Below, piece by piece: positions 49,152 to 56,988 of a DNA stretch of 64,000 nucleotides. The notes under the pieces were generated by a model. That model made no database searches and had not been told where the DNA came from. It saw only the letters and a list, made by a program, of their open reading frames with translations. Positions within the stretch are counted from its first letter, which is position 1; the number at the start of each line of letters is the position of its first letter. The translations under genes were made by a program, and so were the position numbers. Origin of the DNA: Mycobacterium branderi (GTDB lineage: Bacteria; Actinomycetota; Actinomycetes; Mycobacteriales; Mycobacteriaceae); NCBI RefSeq assembly GCF_010728725.1, contig NZ_AP022606.1, positions 4,216,001-4,280,000 on the forward strand. The letters run 5' to 3'.

Positions 49152-51884
49152 TCAGTGCGCCGCTGCGTCCCAGGTGCGGCCGTAGCCCAGCGACACCTCG
49201 AGCGGCACGTCGAGCGGGTAGGCGCCGCACATCTTGTCGCGCACCAGCGCCTCGAGCTGTTCGCGCTCCCCGTCGGCCACCTCGAACAGCAGCTCGTCGT
49301 GGACCTGCAGCAGCATGCGCGACGTGAGCCGGGACGCTTTGAGCGCCTTGTCCACCTCGATCATCGCCACCTTGATGATGTCGGCGGCGCTGCCCTGGAT
49401 CGGGGCGTTGAGCGCGGCCCGCTCGGCGGCCTCGCGGACTTGGCGGTTGCTGCTGTCGAGCTCGGGCAGGTAGCGTCGCCGGCCCAGCACGGTCGAGGTG
49501 TAGCCGTCCTTGCGGGCCTGCTCGACGACGGCATGCAGGTAGTCGCGGACGCCGCCGAACCGGGCGAAGTAGGCGTCCATTTGCTCCTTGGCTTCTTCGG
49601 TGGAGATCTTCAGCTGCTGCGACAGGCCGTAGGCGCTCAGCCCGTAGGCCAGCCCGTAGGACATCGCCTTGACTCGGCGCCGCAGCTCGCCGGTCACCTC
49701 GTCGATCGGCACGCCGAAGGCGCGCGAGGCGACGAAGGAGTGCAGATCCTCGCCGGTGCGGAACGCCTCGATCAGCCCTTCGTCGCCGGAAAGGTGGGCC
49801 ATGATCCGCATCTCGATCTGGCTGTAGTCGGCGGTCATCAGCTCGCCGTAGCCCGCGCCCACCACGAACGCGTCGCGGATCTGGCGGCCCGCGTCGGTGC
49901 GGATCGGGATGTTCTGCAGGTTCGGTTCGGTCGACGACAACCGGCCGGTGGCCGCGATGGTCTGGTTGAACGTGGTGTGGATACGGCCATCGGCGGCAAC
50001 GGAATTCAGAAGTCCGTCGACAGTGACCTTGAGCCGGGTGACGTCGCGATGAGCCAGCAGATGCTGCAGGAACGGGTGACCGGTCTTGTCGAACAACGAC
50101 TGCAGGGCGTCCGCGTCGGTGGTGTATCCGGTTTTGGTGCGCTTGGTTTTCGGCATCTCCAGCTCGTCGAACAGCACCACTTGCAGTTGCTTGGGTGAGC
50201 CGAGGTTGATCTGCTTGCCGATCACCGCGTAGGCGGCCTCGGCGGCGTCGCGGATCGCGTCGCCGAATTGGCTTTGCAGCGAGGACAATTGGTCGAGATC
50301 GACGGCGATGCCGGCGGCTTCCATGCCCGCCAGCACACCTTGCACCGGCAGTTCCATGTCGGCCAGCAAGGCCTGCGAGTCGATGCGGGCCAGCTCGGCG
50401 TCCAGCGCGTCGGCTAAGTCGGCGACGGCCTGCGCCCGCAGAATTGTGGTCTGCACCGCCTGGTCGTCGACGCCATCGGTGTCGTCGAGTAGCGAAAGTT
50501 GCTGCTGCTCAGGGGTTTCCGCACGTAGCTCGCGGCGCAGGTAGCGCAGCGACAGGTCGTCAAGGGTGAAGCTGCGCTGGCCCGGCCGGACCAGGTAGGC
50601 GGCCAGCGCGGTGTCGGACGTGATGCCGTTTAGGGTCCAGCCGCGCCCGGCCAGGTCGTGGATGGCCAGCTTGGCCTCGTGCAGCGCCTTCGGCTTGTCG
50701 TGGTCGGCGAGCCAGGCGGCGAGCGCGGCCTCGTCGTCGGGGGTCAGCGTGGCGGTGTCGACGTAGGCGCCGTCACCGTCGGCGGCGGCGACGGCCAGCG
50801 CGGTGGTGTCGCCGTCGTAGGGAACGTTCGTACCGACCACCGCCAGCCCGCAGCGCCTCCCGTCGCCGGCATGCTCGGCCAGCCACTGCCCGACCGTGCC
50901 GGGCTCCAGCGCGCCGCCGCGCACGTCGAATCCCTCGTCGACCTCGGGCTCGACGGCGGCCAGCGTCTCGAACAGCCGGTCCCGCAGCACCCGGAACTCC
51001 AGGTGGTCGAACAGCCGATGGATCTGGTCGCGGTCCCACGGCTGCATACGCAGCGTGTCGGGAGTCTGCGCCAGCGGCACCTCGCGGATGAGCTCGGTGA
51101 GCTCGCGGTTGCGCACCACGCCGGCCAGATGCGCGCGGAGCGCGTCGCCCACCTTGCCCTTGACGGTGTCGACGTTGTCCACCAGCGCCTGCAGTGAGCC
51201 GTATTCGGCGATCCACTTGGTCGCCGTCTTCTCCCCCACCCCGGGGATGCCGGGCAGGTTGTCACTGGGATCGCCACGCAGGGCGGCGAAGTCGGGATAC
51301 TGCTTGGGCGTCAGCCCGTACTTTTCGACGACGGCGTCCGGGGTGAACCGGGTCAACTCGCTCACACCCTTACGCGGATAAAGCACCGTCACGTCCTCGC
51401 TGACGAGTTGCAGCGAGTCGCGGTCGCCGGTGACCACCAGCACCCGGTAGCCCTCTTTTTCGGCCTGGGTGGCCAGGGTGGCAATGATGTCGTCGGCCTC
51501 GAAACCGGGTTCGGCGAGCACCGTAATGCCCAGGGCGGCAAGGACTTCCTTGGTGACGTCGATCTGGCCGTGAAACTCGTCAGGGGTCGACGTGCGGTTG
51601 GCCTTGTACTCCGGGTAGCGATCGGAGCGAAACGTCTGCCGCGACACGTCGAACGCGGCGGCCACATGCGTCGGCGACTCGTCGCGCAGCAGGTTGATTA
51701 ACATCGCGGTGAACCCGTACACCGCGTTGGTGGTCAGTCCGCCCGCGGTCTTGAAGTTCTCCGCCGGCAGTGCGTAGAACGCCCGGAACGCCAGCGAATT
51801 GCCGTCCAGCAGCATCAACGTCGGCTTGCCGTCAGCGGCCTGGCCGGCTTGCGTCTTGGCGCTTGCGGTCTTCGCTGGGCTCAC
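49152..51884 (-). CDS. polA: DNA polymerase I
   Basis: Gap-filling and Okazaki-fragment polymerase. 910 residues: 5'-3' nuclease domain (about 20-310; DGNSLAFRAF, VVTGDRDSLQL, GIPGVGEKTA), a degenerate 3'-5' exonuclease-like domain (about 330-510), and the polymerase domain (DYSQIEMRIMAHLSGDE, RRRVKAMSYGLAYGLS, and LLQVHDELLFEV). GTG 51884 (MSPAKTAS) is used because TAGAGT lies exactly 7 nt upstream, giving a leaderless start. The open frame to 51923 would include the promoter. Confidence 0.96.
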   Translation of the reverse strand: MSPAKTASAKTQAGQAADGKPTLMLLDGNSLAFRAFYALPAENFKTAGGLTTNAVYGFTAMLINLLRDESPTHVAAAFDVSRQTFRSDRYPEYKANRTSTPDEFHGQIDVTKEVLAALGITVLAEPGFEADDIIATLATQAEKEGYRVLVVTGDRDSLQLVSEDVTVLYPRKGVSELTRFTPDAVVEKYGLTPKQYPDFAALRGDPSDNLPGIPGVGEKTATKWIAEYGSLQALVDNVDTVKGKVGDALRAHLAGVVRNRELTELIREVPLAQTPDTLRMQPWDRDQIHRLFDHLEFRVLRDRLFETLAAVEPEVDEGFDVRGGALEPGTVGQWLAEHAGDGRRCGLAVVGTNVPYDGDTTALAVAAADGDGAYVDTATLTPDDEAALAAWLADHDKPKALHEAKLAIHDLAGRGWTLNGITSDTALAAYLVRPGQRSFTLDDLSLRYLRRELRAETPEQQQLSLLDDTDGVDDQAVQTTILRAQAVADLADALDAELARIDSQALLADMELPVQGVLAGMEAAGIAVDLDQLSSLQSQFGDAIRDAAEAAYAVIGKQINLGSPKQLQVVLFDELEMPKTKRTKTGYTTDADALQSLFDKTGHPFLQHLLAHRDVTRLKVTVDGLLNSVAADGRIHTTFNQTIAATGRLSSTEPNLQNIPIRTDAGRQIRDAFVVGAGYGELMTADYSQIEMRIMAHLSGDEGLIEAFRTGEDLHSFVASRAFGVPIDEVTGELRRRVKAMSYGLAYGLSAYGLSQQLKISTEEAKEQMDAYFARFGGVRDYLHAVVEQARKDGYTSTVLGRRRYLPELDSSNRQVREAAERAALNAPIQGSAADIIKVAMIEVDKALKASRLTSRMLLQVHDELLFEVADGEREQLEALVRDKMCGAYPLDVPLEVSLGYGRTWDAAAH

Positions 51885-51891
51885 GGCTTTC

Positions 51892-51897
51892 ACTCTA
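51892..51897 (-). promoter_or_regulatory. -10 box for polA (leaderless)
   Basis: TAGAGT on the minus strand, followed by GAAAGCC and the GTG start of polA. The 7-nt spacing puts the transcription start at the start codon. Confidence 0.55.
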
Positions 51898-51934
51898 GGC
51901 ATCGGGTCCGACGCTGAGTCCACGGCCGCGAAAC

Positions 51935-51948
51935 TGGAACACGTTTCA
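51935..51948. promoter_or_regulatory. KstR-type operator upstream of the DUF35-thiolase operon
   Basis: TGGAACACGTTTCA matches the mycobacterial KstR consensus TnnAACnnGTTnnA at every fixed position. It sits inside a longer palindrome, AACTGGAACACGTTTCAGTT (51932-51951). It lies just upstream of a TACGCT -10 (51968-51973) whose 6-nt spacing to GTG 51980 suggests a leaderless transcript. KstR represses cholesterol catabolism genes. Confidence 0.8.
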
Positions 51949-51979
51949 GTTTTGCTGTCGTTCTCGGTACGCTGGCCGC

Positions 51980-52420
51980 GTGTCAGCAGCTATCCGCCAG
52001 GAACCGGCCGTCGACGGCTGGTTCGCGACCGACGACTCCGGCGCGCCGCATCTGATCGGCGCGAAATGCCCGCAGTGCGGCACCTATGTGTTTCCGCCGC
52101 GGGCCAACAATTGCCCGAACCCGGCCTGCGACGGCGACCAGTTGGAGCAGGTGCCGCTGTCGCGGCGCGGCACGGTGTGGAGCTACACCGAGAACCGGTA
52201 CGCCCCGCCGCCGCCGTATCCGTCGCCGGATCCGTTCGAGCCGTTCGCGGTCGCCGCGGTGCAATTGGCCGACGAAGGCCTGATCGTGCTGGGCAAGGTG
52301 GTCGACGGCACGTTGGCCGCTGACCTCGAGGTCGGCATGGAGATGGAGCTGACCACCATGCCGCTGTTCACCGACGACGACGGCGTCGAGCGGATCACGT
52401 ACGGCTGGAGGCGCGCATGA
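51980..52420 (+). CDS. DUF35 OB-fold protein with rubredoxin-like zinc ribbon (Rv1628c type)
   Basis: 146 residues: zinc ribbon with CPQCGTYVFPP and CPNPACDG (about 30-52), then the DUF35 OB fold (VWSYTENRYAPPPP, AAVQLADEGLIVLGKVVDG). DUF35 proteins act as partners or acyl-CoA-binding subunits of thiolase-like enzymes, as with ChsH2 and Ltp2 in steroid side-chain breakdown. The stop overlaps the thiolase start by 4 bp. GTG 51980 is 6 nt after a -10 box. Confidence 0.9.
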   Translation: MSAAIRQEPAVDGWFATDDSGAPHLIGAKCPQCGTYVFPPRANNCPNPACDGDQLEQVPLSRRGTVWSYTENRYAPPPPYPSPDPFEPFAVAAVQLADEGLIVLGKVVDGTLAADLEVGMEMELTTMPLFTDDDGVERITYGWRRA

Positions 52421-53613
52421 GCGAGCCGGTCTACATCCTCGGTGCGGGCATGCATCCGTGGGGCAAATGGGGCCGCGACTTCACCGAATACGGCGTGGTG
52501 GCCGCGCGCGCGGCGCTGGCCGAGGCCGGTTTGGACTGGCGGCAGATCCAGCTGGTGGCCGGAGCGGACACCATCCGCAACGGCTACCCCGGGTTCGTCG
52601 CCGGGTCGACGTTCGCGCAGAAGCTCGGATGGAACGGCGTGCCGGTGTCGTCGTCGTATGCGGCGTGCGCCAGCGGCTCGCAGGCGCTGCAGAGCGCCCG
52701 CGCGCAGATCCTGGCCGGCTTCTGCGACGTCGCGCTGGTGATCGGCGCCGACACCACGCCGAAGGGGTTCTTTGCGCCGGTCGGCGGCGAGCGCAAGAAC
52801 GACCCGGACTGGCAGCGGTTCCATCTGATCGGCGCCACCAACCCGGTGTACTTCGCGCTGCTGGCGCGACGCCGGATGGACCTCTACGGCGCCACGCTCG
52901 AAGACTTCGCTCAGGTGAAAGTCAAGAACGCTCGCCACGGCTTGCAGAACCCGAATGCCCGCTACCGCAAGGAAGTATCGATCGACGACGTGCTGGCCAG
53001 CGCGGTGGTGGCCGACCCGCTGCGACTGCTGGACATCTGCGCCACCTCGGACGGGGCGGCGGCGCTGATCGTGGCCAGCAAGTCCTTCGCCGAGAAGCAC
53101 CTCGGTTCAGTCGCAGGGGTGCCGTCGGTGCGGGCGGTCAGCACGGTCACTCCGCGCTACCCGCAGCACCTGCCCGAATTGCCTGACATCGCAACGGATT
53201 CCACCGCTGTCGTGCCCGCGCCCGAGCGGGTGTTCAAAGATCAGATCCTCGACGCCGCCTACGCCGAGGCCGGTATCGGGCCGGAGGACCTCAGCCTGGC
53301 CGAGGTCTACGACCTGTCCACCGCGCTCGAGCTGGACTGGTACGAGCACCTCGGACTGTGTCCCAAGGGCGAGGCCGAGGGCCTGCTGCGCAGCGGCGCG
53401 ACGACGATCGGCGGCCGCATCCCGGTCAACCCGTCCGGCGGGCTGGCCTGCTTCGGTGAGGCCATCCCCGCGCAGGCGATTGCTCAGGTCTGCGAGCTGA
53501 CCTGGCAGTTGCGGGGCCAGGCCACCGGCCGTCAGGTCGAGGGCGCCAAGGTCGGGGTCACCGCAAACCAGGGTTTGTTCGGCCACGGCTCGTCGGTGAT
53601 CGTCGCCCGCTAA
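52417..53613 (+). CDS. Thiolase-like lipid-transfer protein (Ltp / SCP2-thiolase type, Rv1627c)
   Basis: 398-residue thiolase-superfamily protein. The active-site region is YAACASGSQAL, carrying a Cys at the classical nucleophile position, and a late GHGSS segment supplies the C-terminal His. Asn-rich VNPSGGLACFGEA is the loop of SCP-x/Ltp thiolases. Coupling to a DUF35 protein and a KstR operator suggests beta-ketothiolysis or retro-aldol cleavage in sterol or fatty acyl-CoA degradation. It converges on pdtaR with a 3-4 bp overlap. Confidence 0.9.
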   Translation: MSEPVYILGAGMHPWGKWGRDFTEYGVVAARAALAEAGLDWRQIQLVAGADTIRNGYPGFVAGSTFAQKLGWNGVPVSSSYAACASGSQALQSARAQILAGFCDVALVIGADTTPKGFFAPVGGERKNDPDWQRFHLIGATNPVYFALLARRRMDLYGATLEDFAQVKVKNARHGLQNPNARYRKEVSIDDVLASAVVADPLRLLDICATSDGAAALIVASKSFAEKHLGSVAGVPSVRAVSTVTPRYPQHLPELPDIATDSTAVVPAPERVFKDQILDAAYAEAGIGPEDLSLAEVYDLSTALELDWYEHLGLCPKGEAEGLLRSGATTIGGRIPVNPSGGLACFGEAIPAQAIAQVCELTWQLRGQATGRQVEGAKVGVTANQGLFGHGSSVIVAR

Positions 53614-54239
53614 CCCGACGACGGCGCGTCTTTTGGCGTGTCGAGCGTCTCCAGCACGACTTCAGCGACCCGCTTCATCGTGGTGCGGCGGTCCATCGCG
53701 GCCCGCTGGATCCACTTGAACGCCTCGGGCTCGGTCATGCCCTGCTTGGCCTGTAGCAGGCCCTTGGCCCGTTCGACGAGCTTGCGGGTTTCCAGCCGGT
53801 CGGACAGTGTCTCCACTTCGCGTTCGAGCGCGCTGATCTCGCTGAACCTGCTGAGGGCCAATTCAATGGCCGGCACCAGATCGCTGGCGGTGAACGGCTT
53901 GACCAGGTAGGCCATGGCGCCGGCGTCGCGGGCCCGCTCCACCAGATCTCGCTGGCTGAACGCGGTCAACACCACGATCGGCGCGATGCGTTTGGTCGCG
54001 ATCTCCGACGCGGCGTCGATGCCGTCGCGTCGCGGCATCTTCACGTCCATGATCACCAGGTCGGGCTTGAGCTGTTCGGCCAGTTCGACGGCCTCCTGGC
54101 CGTCGCCGGCCTCGCCGACGATGTCGTAGCCCTCTTCGCGCAGCATCTCGGAGAGGTCCATCCGGATGAGGGCCTCGTCCTCGGCGATCAGTACCCGGCG
54201 CGGGGCGGGAGCAGCCGCATCGGTCGTTGAGCCGGTCAT
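53610..54239 (-). CDS. pdtaR: Two-component response regulator with ANTAR RNA-binding domain
   Basis: 209 residues: receiver domain (about 17-135; acidic pocket EDE, phosphorylated Asp in VIMDVKMPRRDG, Thr in VLTAFS, Lys in LVKPFT) and ANTAR domain (about 150-205; LETRKLVERAKGLLQAKQG, AFKWIQRAAMDRRTTMKRVAE). Its histidine kinase PdtaS lies elsewhere in mycobacteria. The output works by antitermination on hairpin RNAs. The start at 54239 (MTGSTTD) matches the family; ATG 54248 adds three residues. Confidence 0.95.
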   Translation of the reverse strand: MTGSTTDAAAPAPRRVLIAEDEALIRMDLSEMLREEGYDIVGEAGDGQEAVELAEQLKPDLVIMDVKMPRRDGIDAASEIATKRIAPIVVLTAFSQRDLVERARDAGAMAYLVKPFTASDLVPAIELALSRFSEISALEREVETLSDRLETRKLVERAKGLLQAKQGMTEPEAFKWIQRAAMDRRTTMKRVAEVVLETLDTPKDAPSSG

Positions 54240-54314
54240 GCCCGCCATTGTGTCAGCGGGTCACCGCGTTCCGTGAGCGCGGGGTTGAGACGCGGCGCCG
54301 TCGCACGCATCCTC

Positions 54315-54320
54315 TATGGT
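54315..54320 (+). promoter_or_regulatory. -10 box for the tRNA-Leu gene
   Basis: TATGGT ends 19 bp before the tRNA 5' end. A convincing -35 at normal spacing is missing. The same transcript would continue into the DUF488 gene. Confidence 0.35.
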
Positions 54321-54339
54321 GGGAGGCCGTAGAAACCAC

Positions 54340-54413
54340 GCCCTCGTATCCCAACTGGCAGAGGAAACGGATTCAAAACCCGTACAGTGTGAGTTCGAAT
54401 CTCACCGAGGGCA
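54340..54413 (+). tRNA. tRNA-Leu (anticodon CAA)
   Basis: 74-nt cloverleaf: acceptor stem GCCCTCG/CGAGGGC (54340-54346 with 54406-54412), D-arm, anticodon loop TTCAAAA with CAA at its centre, and T-arm GTGAG-TTCGAAT-CTCAC. The discriminator is A and CCA is not encoded. The variable loop has about 5 nt, so it is a class I form, while tRNA-Leu is normally class II with a long variable arm. It lies between pdtaR and the cyclase region. Confidence 0.9.
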
Positions 54414-54423
54414 CTCACCGACA

Positions 54424-54915
54424 GTGCTGTACACCATCGGCCACGGCGCCAAAACCTCAGACGAGCTCACCGCCGCACTTCGCCGGCACGACATCGACCT
54501 CTTGGTCGACGTGCGCAGCTTCCCCGGCTCCCGGCGCAACCCCGACGTCTCCAAACAGGTCATGCCCGACTGGCTGGCCAAGGCGGGCATCGACTACCGC
54601 CACGAACCCGGCCTCGGCGGTCGTCGCAAACCGCCGGACCAGCCGATACCCCAGGATCTGTGGTGGGAAAACCAGCAGTTCGCCAACTACGCCGCCCACA
54701 CCCGCACGCCCGAATTCGAGGCCGCCTACCAGCGACTCTTGCGGGACGCCGGCGCCCGCAATGTCGCCATCATGTGCGGGGAGCCGACTTGGTGGCGTTG
54801 CCATCGCCGGATGATCGCCGACCTGGCCACCCGCGACGGCCACCCGGTGCAGCACATCATGCCCAACGGATCGCTATCCGAACATCGCATGTCGGAGTGG
54901 CTGACCGGCAGTTAG
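54424..54915 (+). CDS. DUF488 family protein
   Basis: 163 residues. DUF488 motifs are VLYTIGHG at the start, LVDVRSFPGSRRNPD (the conserved DVR), GLGGRRKPP, and CGEPTWWRCHRRMIADL. The conserved Arg/Cys/His residues suggest nucleic-acid or nucleotide chemistry, but no function is established. GTG 54424 lies 10 bp after the tRNA, so the tRNA and this message are probably one transcript. The longer frame reads through the tRNA and is excluded. Confidence 0.85.
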   Translation: MLYTIGHGAKTSDELTAALRRHDIDLLVDVRSFPGSRRNPDVSKQVMPDWLAKAGIDYRHEPGLGGRRKPPDQPIPQDLWWENQQFANYAAHTRTPEFEAAYQRLLRDAGARNVAIMCGEPTWWRCHRRMIADLATRDGHPVQHIMPNGSLSEHRMSEWLTGS

Positions 54916-54924
54916 GCTTTTGCT

Positions 54925-56244
54925 GTGGCGGCTAAGAGGCGCGGTGCGCCGCCCGAACGTTCACGAACGCCGGACTGTGTCGCCGCGGTGCGGACTCAAT
55001 CGCGCGCCCGCACCCAGCACTACGTCGACAGCGTCGCACGACGACTGCGGGTGCTCAAGATCACCGCGTGGATCGGCGCGGCCGTGCTCGTGGGCTTCGC
55101 AGTCCTCGAGCTCTTCTCGGTTCACACCGCTACCTGGATCCCCATCTTCCAACTCGTCGTCGCTGCGATCTACGTGATGACCCCGATGCTGTACCGCTTC
55201 GGCGAACTCGTCGCGCCGCTGACTTTCGTGGGCTTCGGATACGCGACGATCTTTCTTCTCTGTTGGACCGTAGGCACGGGTTCGGGCCTGCAGTACTACT
55301 TTCTGGTCGCCGCGACGCTGGTGGTACTCACGCTCGGCATCGAACACATCATTTTGGCGGCGACGTTGGCCGGCATCGGCGCCGCGCTGGCGATCACCGT
55401 CGAGTTCTTGGTGCCGTATGACACCGGCGTACAGCCGCGCTGGGCGCAGACAACGGGATTCGTCGTCACGATTGCTTCCGCGTGCATCATGGTCGTCGCG
55501 ACGGTGTGGTACGCGCTACGCGAAATCGCCCGCGCCGAAGCCGTCATGGAAGCCGAATACGAAAGATCCGAGACACTGCTGGCCAACATCATGCCGGCCA
55601 GCATCGCGGCCCGGCTGAAGGACCCGGCCCGCACCGTGATCGCCGACAAGTACGACGAAGCCTCCGTGTTGTTCGCCGACATCGCCGGGTTCACCGAGCG
55701 GGCCAGCGACACGAATCCCGATGAGCTGGTTCGGTTTTTGGACCGGCTCTACACCGAATTCGACGCGCTGGTCGACAAATACAGACTGGAGAAGATCAAA
55801 GTCAGCGGCGACTCCTACATGGTGGTCAGCGGTGTGCCGTGGCCGCGGCGCGACCACGTCGAGGCGCTCGCCCAGCTTGCGCTGGACATGAACGACGCGG
55901 TGGCCGACCTGAAAGACGCGCAGGGACGCCCGATTCCGCTGCGCATCGGCCTGGCCACCGGGCCCGTCGTCGCCGGCGTCGTGGGTTCTCGCCGGTTCTT
56001 TTACGACGTGTGGGGCGACGCCGTCAACGTCGCGTCACGAATGGAATCCACCGACGCGGTCGGACGCATCCAGGTGCCCGAGCCGGTGTACGAGCGGCTG
56101 AAAGACGACTTCCTGCTCGAGGAGCGCGGCGACGTCGCGGTCAAAGGCAAGGGTGTGATGCGCACCTGGTATCTCGTCGGCCGCAGACCCGACGGCGATT
56201 CCGGTGGGCGGCGCGCGGCGGCGTCGCAGCCGGCCGGTGTCTGA
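54925..56244 (+). CDS. Six-TM membrane adenylate cyclase (Rv1625c type)
   Basis: 439 residues: six membrane helices (about 47-200), a linker, and one class III cyclase domain (about 240-425). Catalytic residues match Rv1625c with a constant offset of four: Asp252 and Asp296 (metals), Lys292 and Asp361 (adenine selection), Asn368 and Arg372. The enzyme works as a homodimer resembling one mammalian 12-TM cyclase, making cAMP at the membrane. GTG 54925 follows DUF488 by 9 bp. Confidence 0.94.
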   Translation: MAAKRRGAPPERSRTPDCVAAVRTQSRARTQHYVDSVARRLRVLKITAWIGAAVLVGFAVLELFSVHTATWIPIFQLVVAAIYVMTPMLYRFGELVAPLTFVGFGYATIFLLCWTVGTGSGLQYYFLVAATLVVLTLGIEHIILAATLAGIGAALAITVEFLVPYDTGVQPRWAQTTGFVVTIASACIMVVATVWYALREIARAEAVMEAEYERSETLLANIMPASIAARLKDPARTVIADKYDEASVLFADIAGFTERASDTNPDELVRFLDRLYTEFDALVDKYRLEKIKVSGDSYMVVSGVPWPRRDHVEALAQLALDMNDAVADLKDAQGRPIPLRIGLATGPVVAGVVGSRRFFYDVWGDAVNVASRMESTDAVGRIQVPEPVYERLKDDFLLEERGDVAVKGKGVMRTWYLVGRRPDGDSGGRRAAASQPAGV

Positions 56245-56294
56245 CAGTTCCGGCAATTCCCCCATCGCCATCCGATTTGTGGGAAACTTCGCGC

Positions 56295-56885
56295 ATGCAA
56301 CCTAACGTTGTTCCGAATTTGTTGCCGCATCTGTGGAAATCGACTCTGGTCTCGGGCATTTTGGCGTTGGCCCTTGGCATTCTCGTGTTGGTGTGGCCGG
56401 GAGTCAGCATTCTGGTGGCCGCCATCATCTTCGGGGCTTACCTGCTGGTGACCGGGATTGCGCAGGTTTTCTTCGCGTTCAGCCTGCATGTCTCCGCCGG
56501 CGGCCGGGTGCTGTTGTTCATCAGCGGCGCCGCATCGCTGATTTTGGCGGTGCTGTGTTTCCGCAGCCTCTACGATTCAATTCTGCTGCTGGCCATCTGG
56601 ATCGGCGTCGGCTTCATCTTTCGCGGTGTCGCGACGGCGATTTCGGCGATCAGCGATCCCGCTTTGCCTGGCCGCGGCTGGGAGATTTTCCTCGGTGTCA
56701 TCAGCCTGTTGGCCGGCATCGTGCTGATCGCGTCGCCGTTCGAGTCCATCGGGATTCTTGCTCTGGTCGTCGGCATCTGGCTCGTGGTCATCGGCGTGTT
56801 CGAGATCGTGTCGGCGTTCGGCATCCGCCGAGCCTCCAAAGACCTCACCAAAGCGATCTCGGGTGAGGCACCCGGCGCGATCTGA
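56295..56885 (+). CDS. HdeD/DUF308 family membrane protein (Rv1624c type)
   Basis: 196 residues with six membrane helices arranged as three hairpins (near 18-38, 41-60, 70-90, 94-113, 125-143, 147-170). This is the DUF308 fold of HdeD, linked to acid resistance in Escherichia coli. A short basic tail follows. ATG 56295. It lies 50 bp after the cyclase and upstream of cydA, as in M. tuberculosis. Function in mycobacteria is unknown. Confidence 0.88.
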   Translation: MQPNVVPNLLPHLWKSTLVSGILALALGILVLVWPGVSILVAAIIFGAYLLVTGIAQVFFAFSLHVSAGGRVLLFISGAASLILAVLCFRSLYDSILLLAIWIGVGFIFRGVATAISAISDPALPGRGWEIFLGVISLLAGIVLIASPFESIGILALVVGIWLVVIGVFEIVSAFGIRRASKDLTKAISGEAPGAI

Positions 56886-56934
56886 CAGCATCCGTGATCT
56901 CCGCGACATCGCGGTAGATCGGCACTGACTCCTC

Positions 56935-56954
56935 TACTACACTGCGTCGTAGTA
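56935..56954. promoter_or_regulatory. TACTAC/GTAGTA palindrome upstream of cydA
   Basis: TACTACACTGCGTCGTAGTA has perfect TACTAC/GTAGTA arms around 8 bp. The form resembles BlaI/MecI-family operators. It lies 34 bp before the cydA start, where a bound repressor could control the cydABDC operon. Confidence 0.55.
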
Positions 56955-56988
56955 AGTAGCGCACCCCCGCAGTCCCGGGAGATGGCCG

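Noticed and set aside
54340..54915. tRNA-Leu as an integration site with DUF488 as a cargo gene
   Set aside because: No integrase and no repeat of the tRNA 3' end were found downstream; DUF488 is followed directly by conserved backbone genes.
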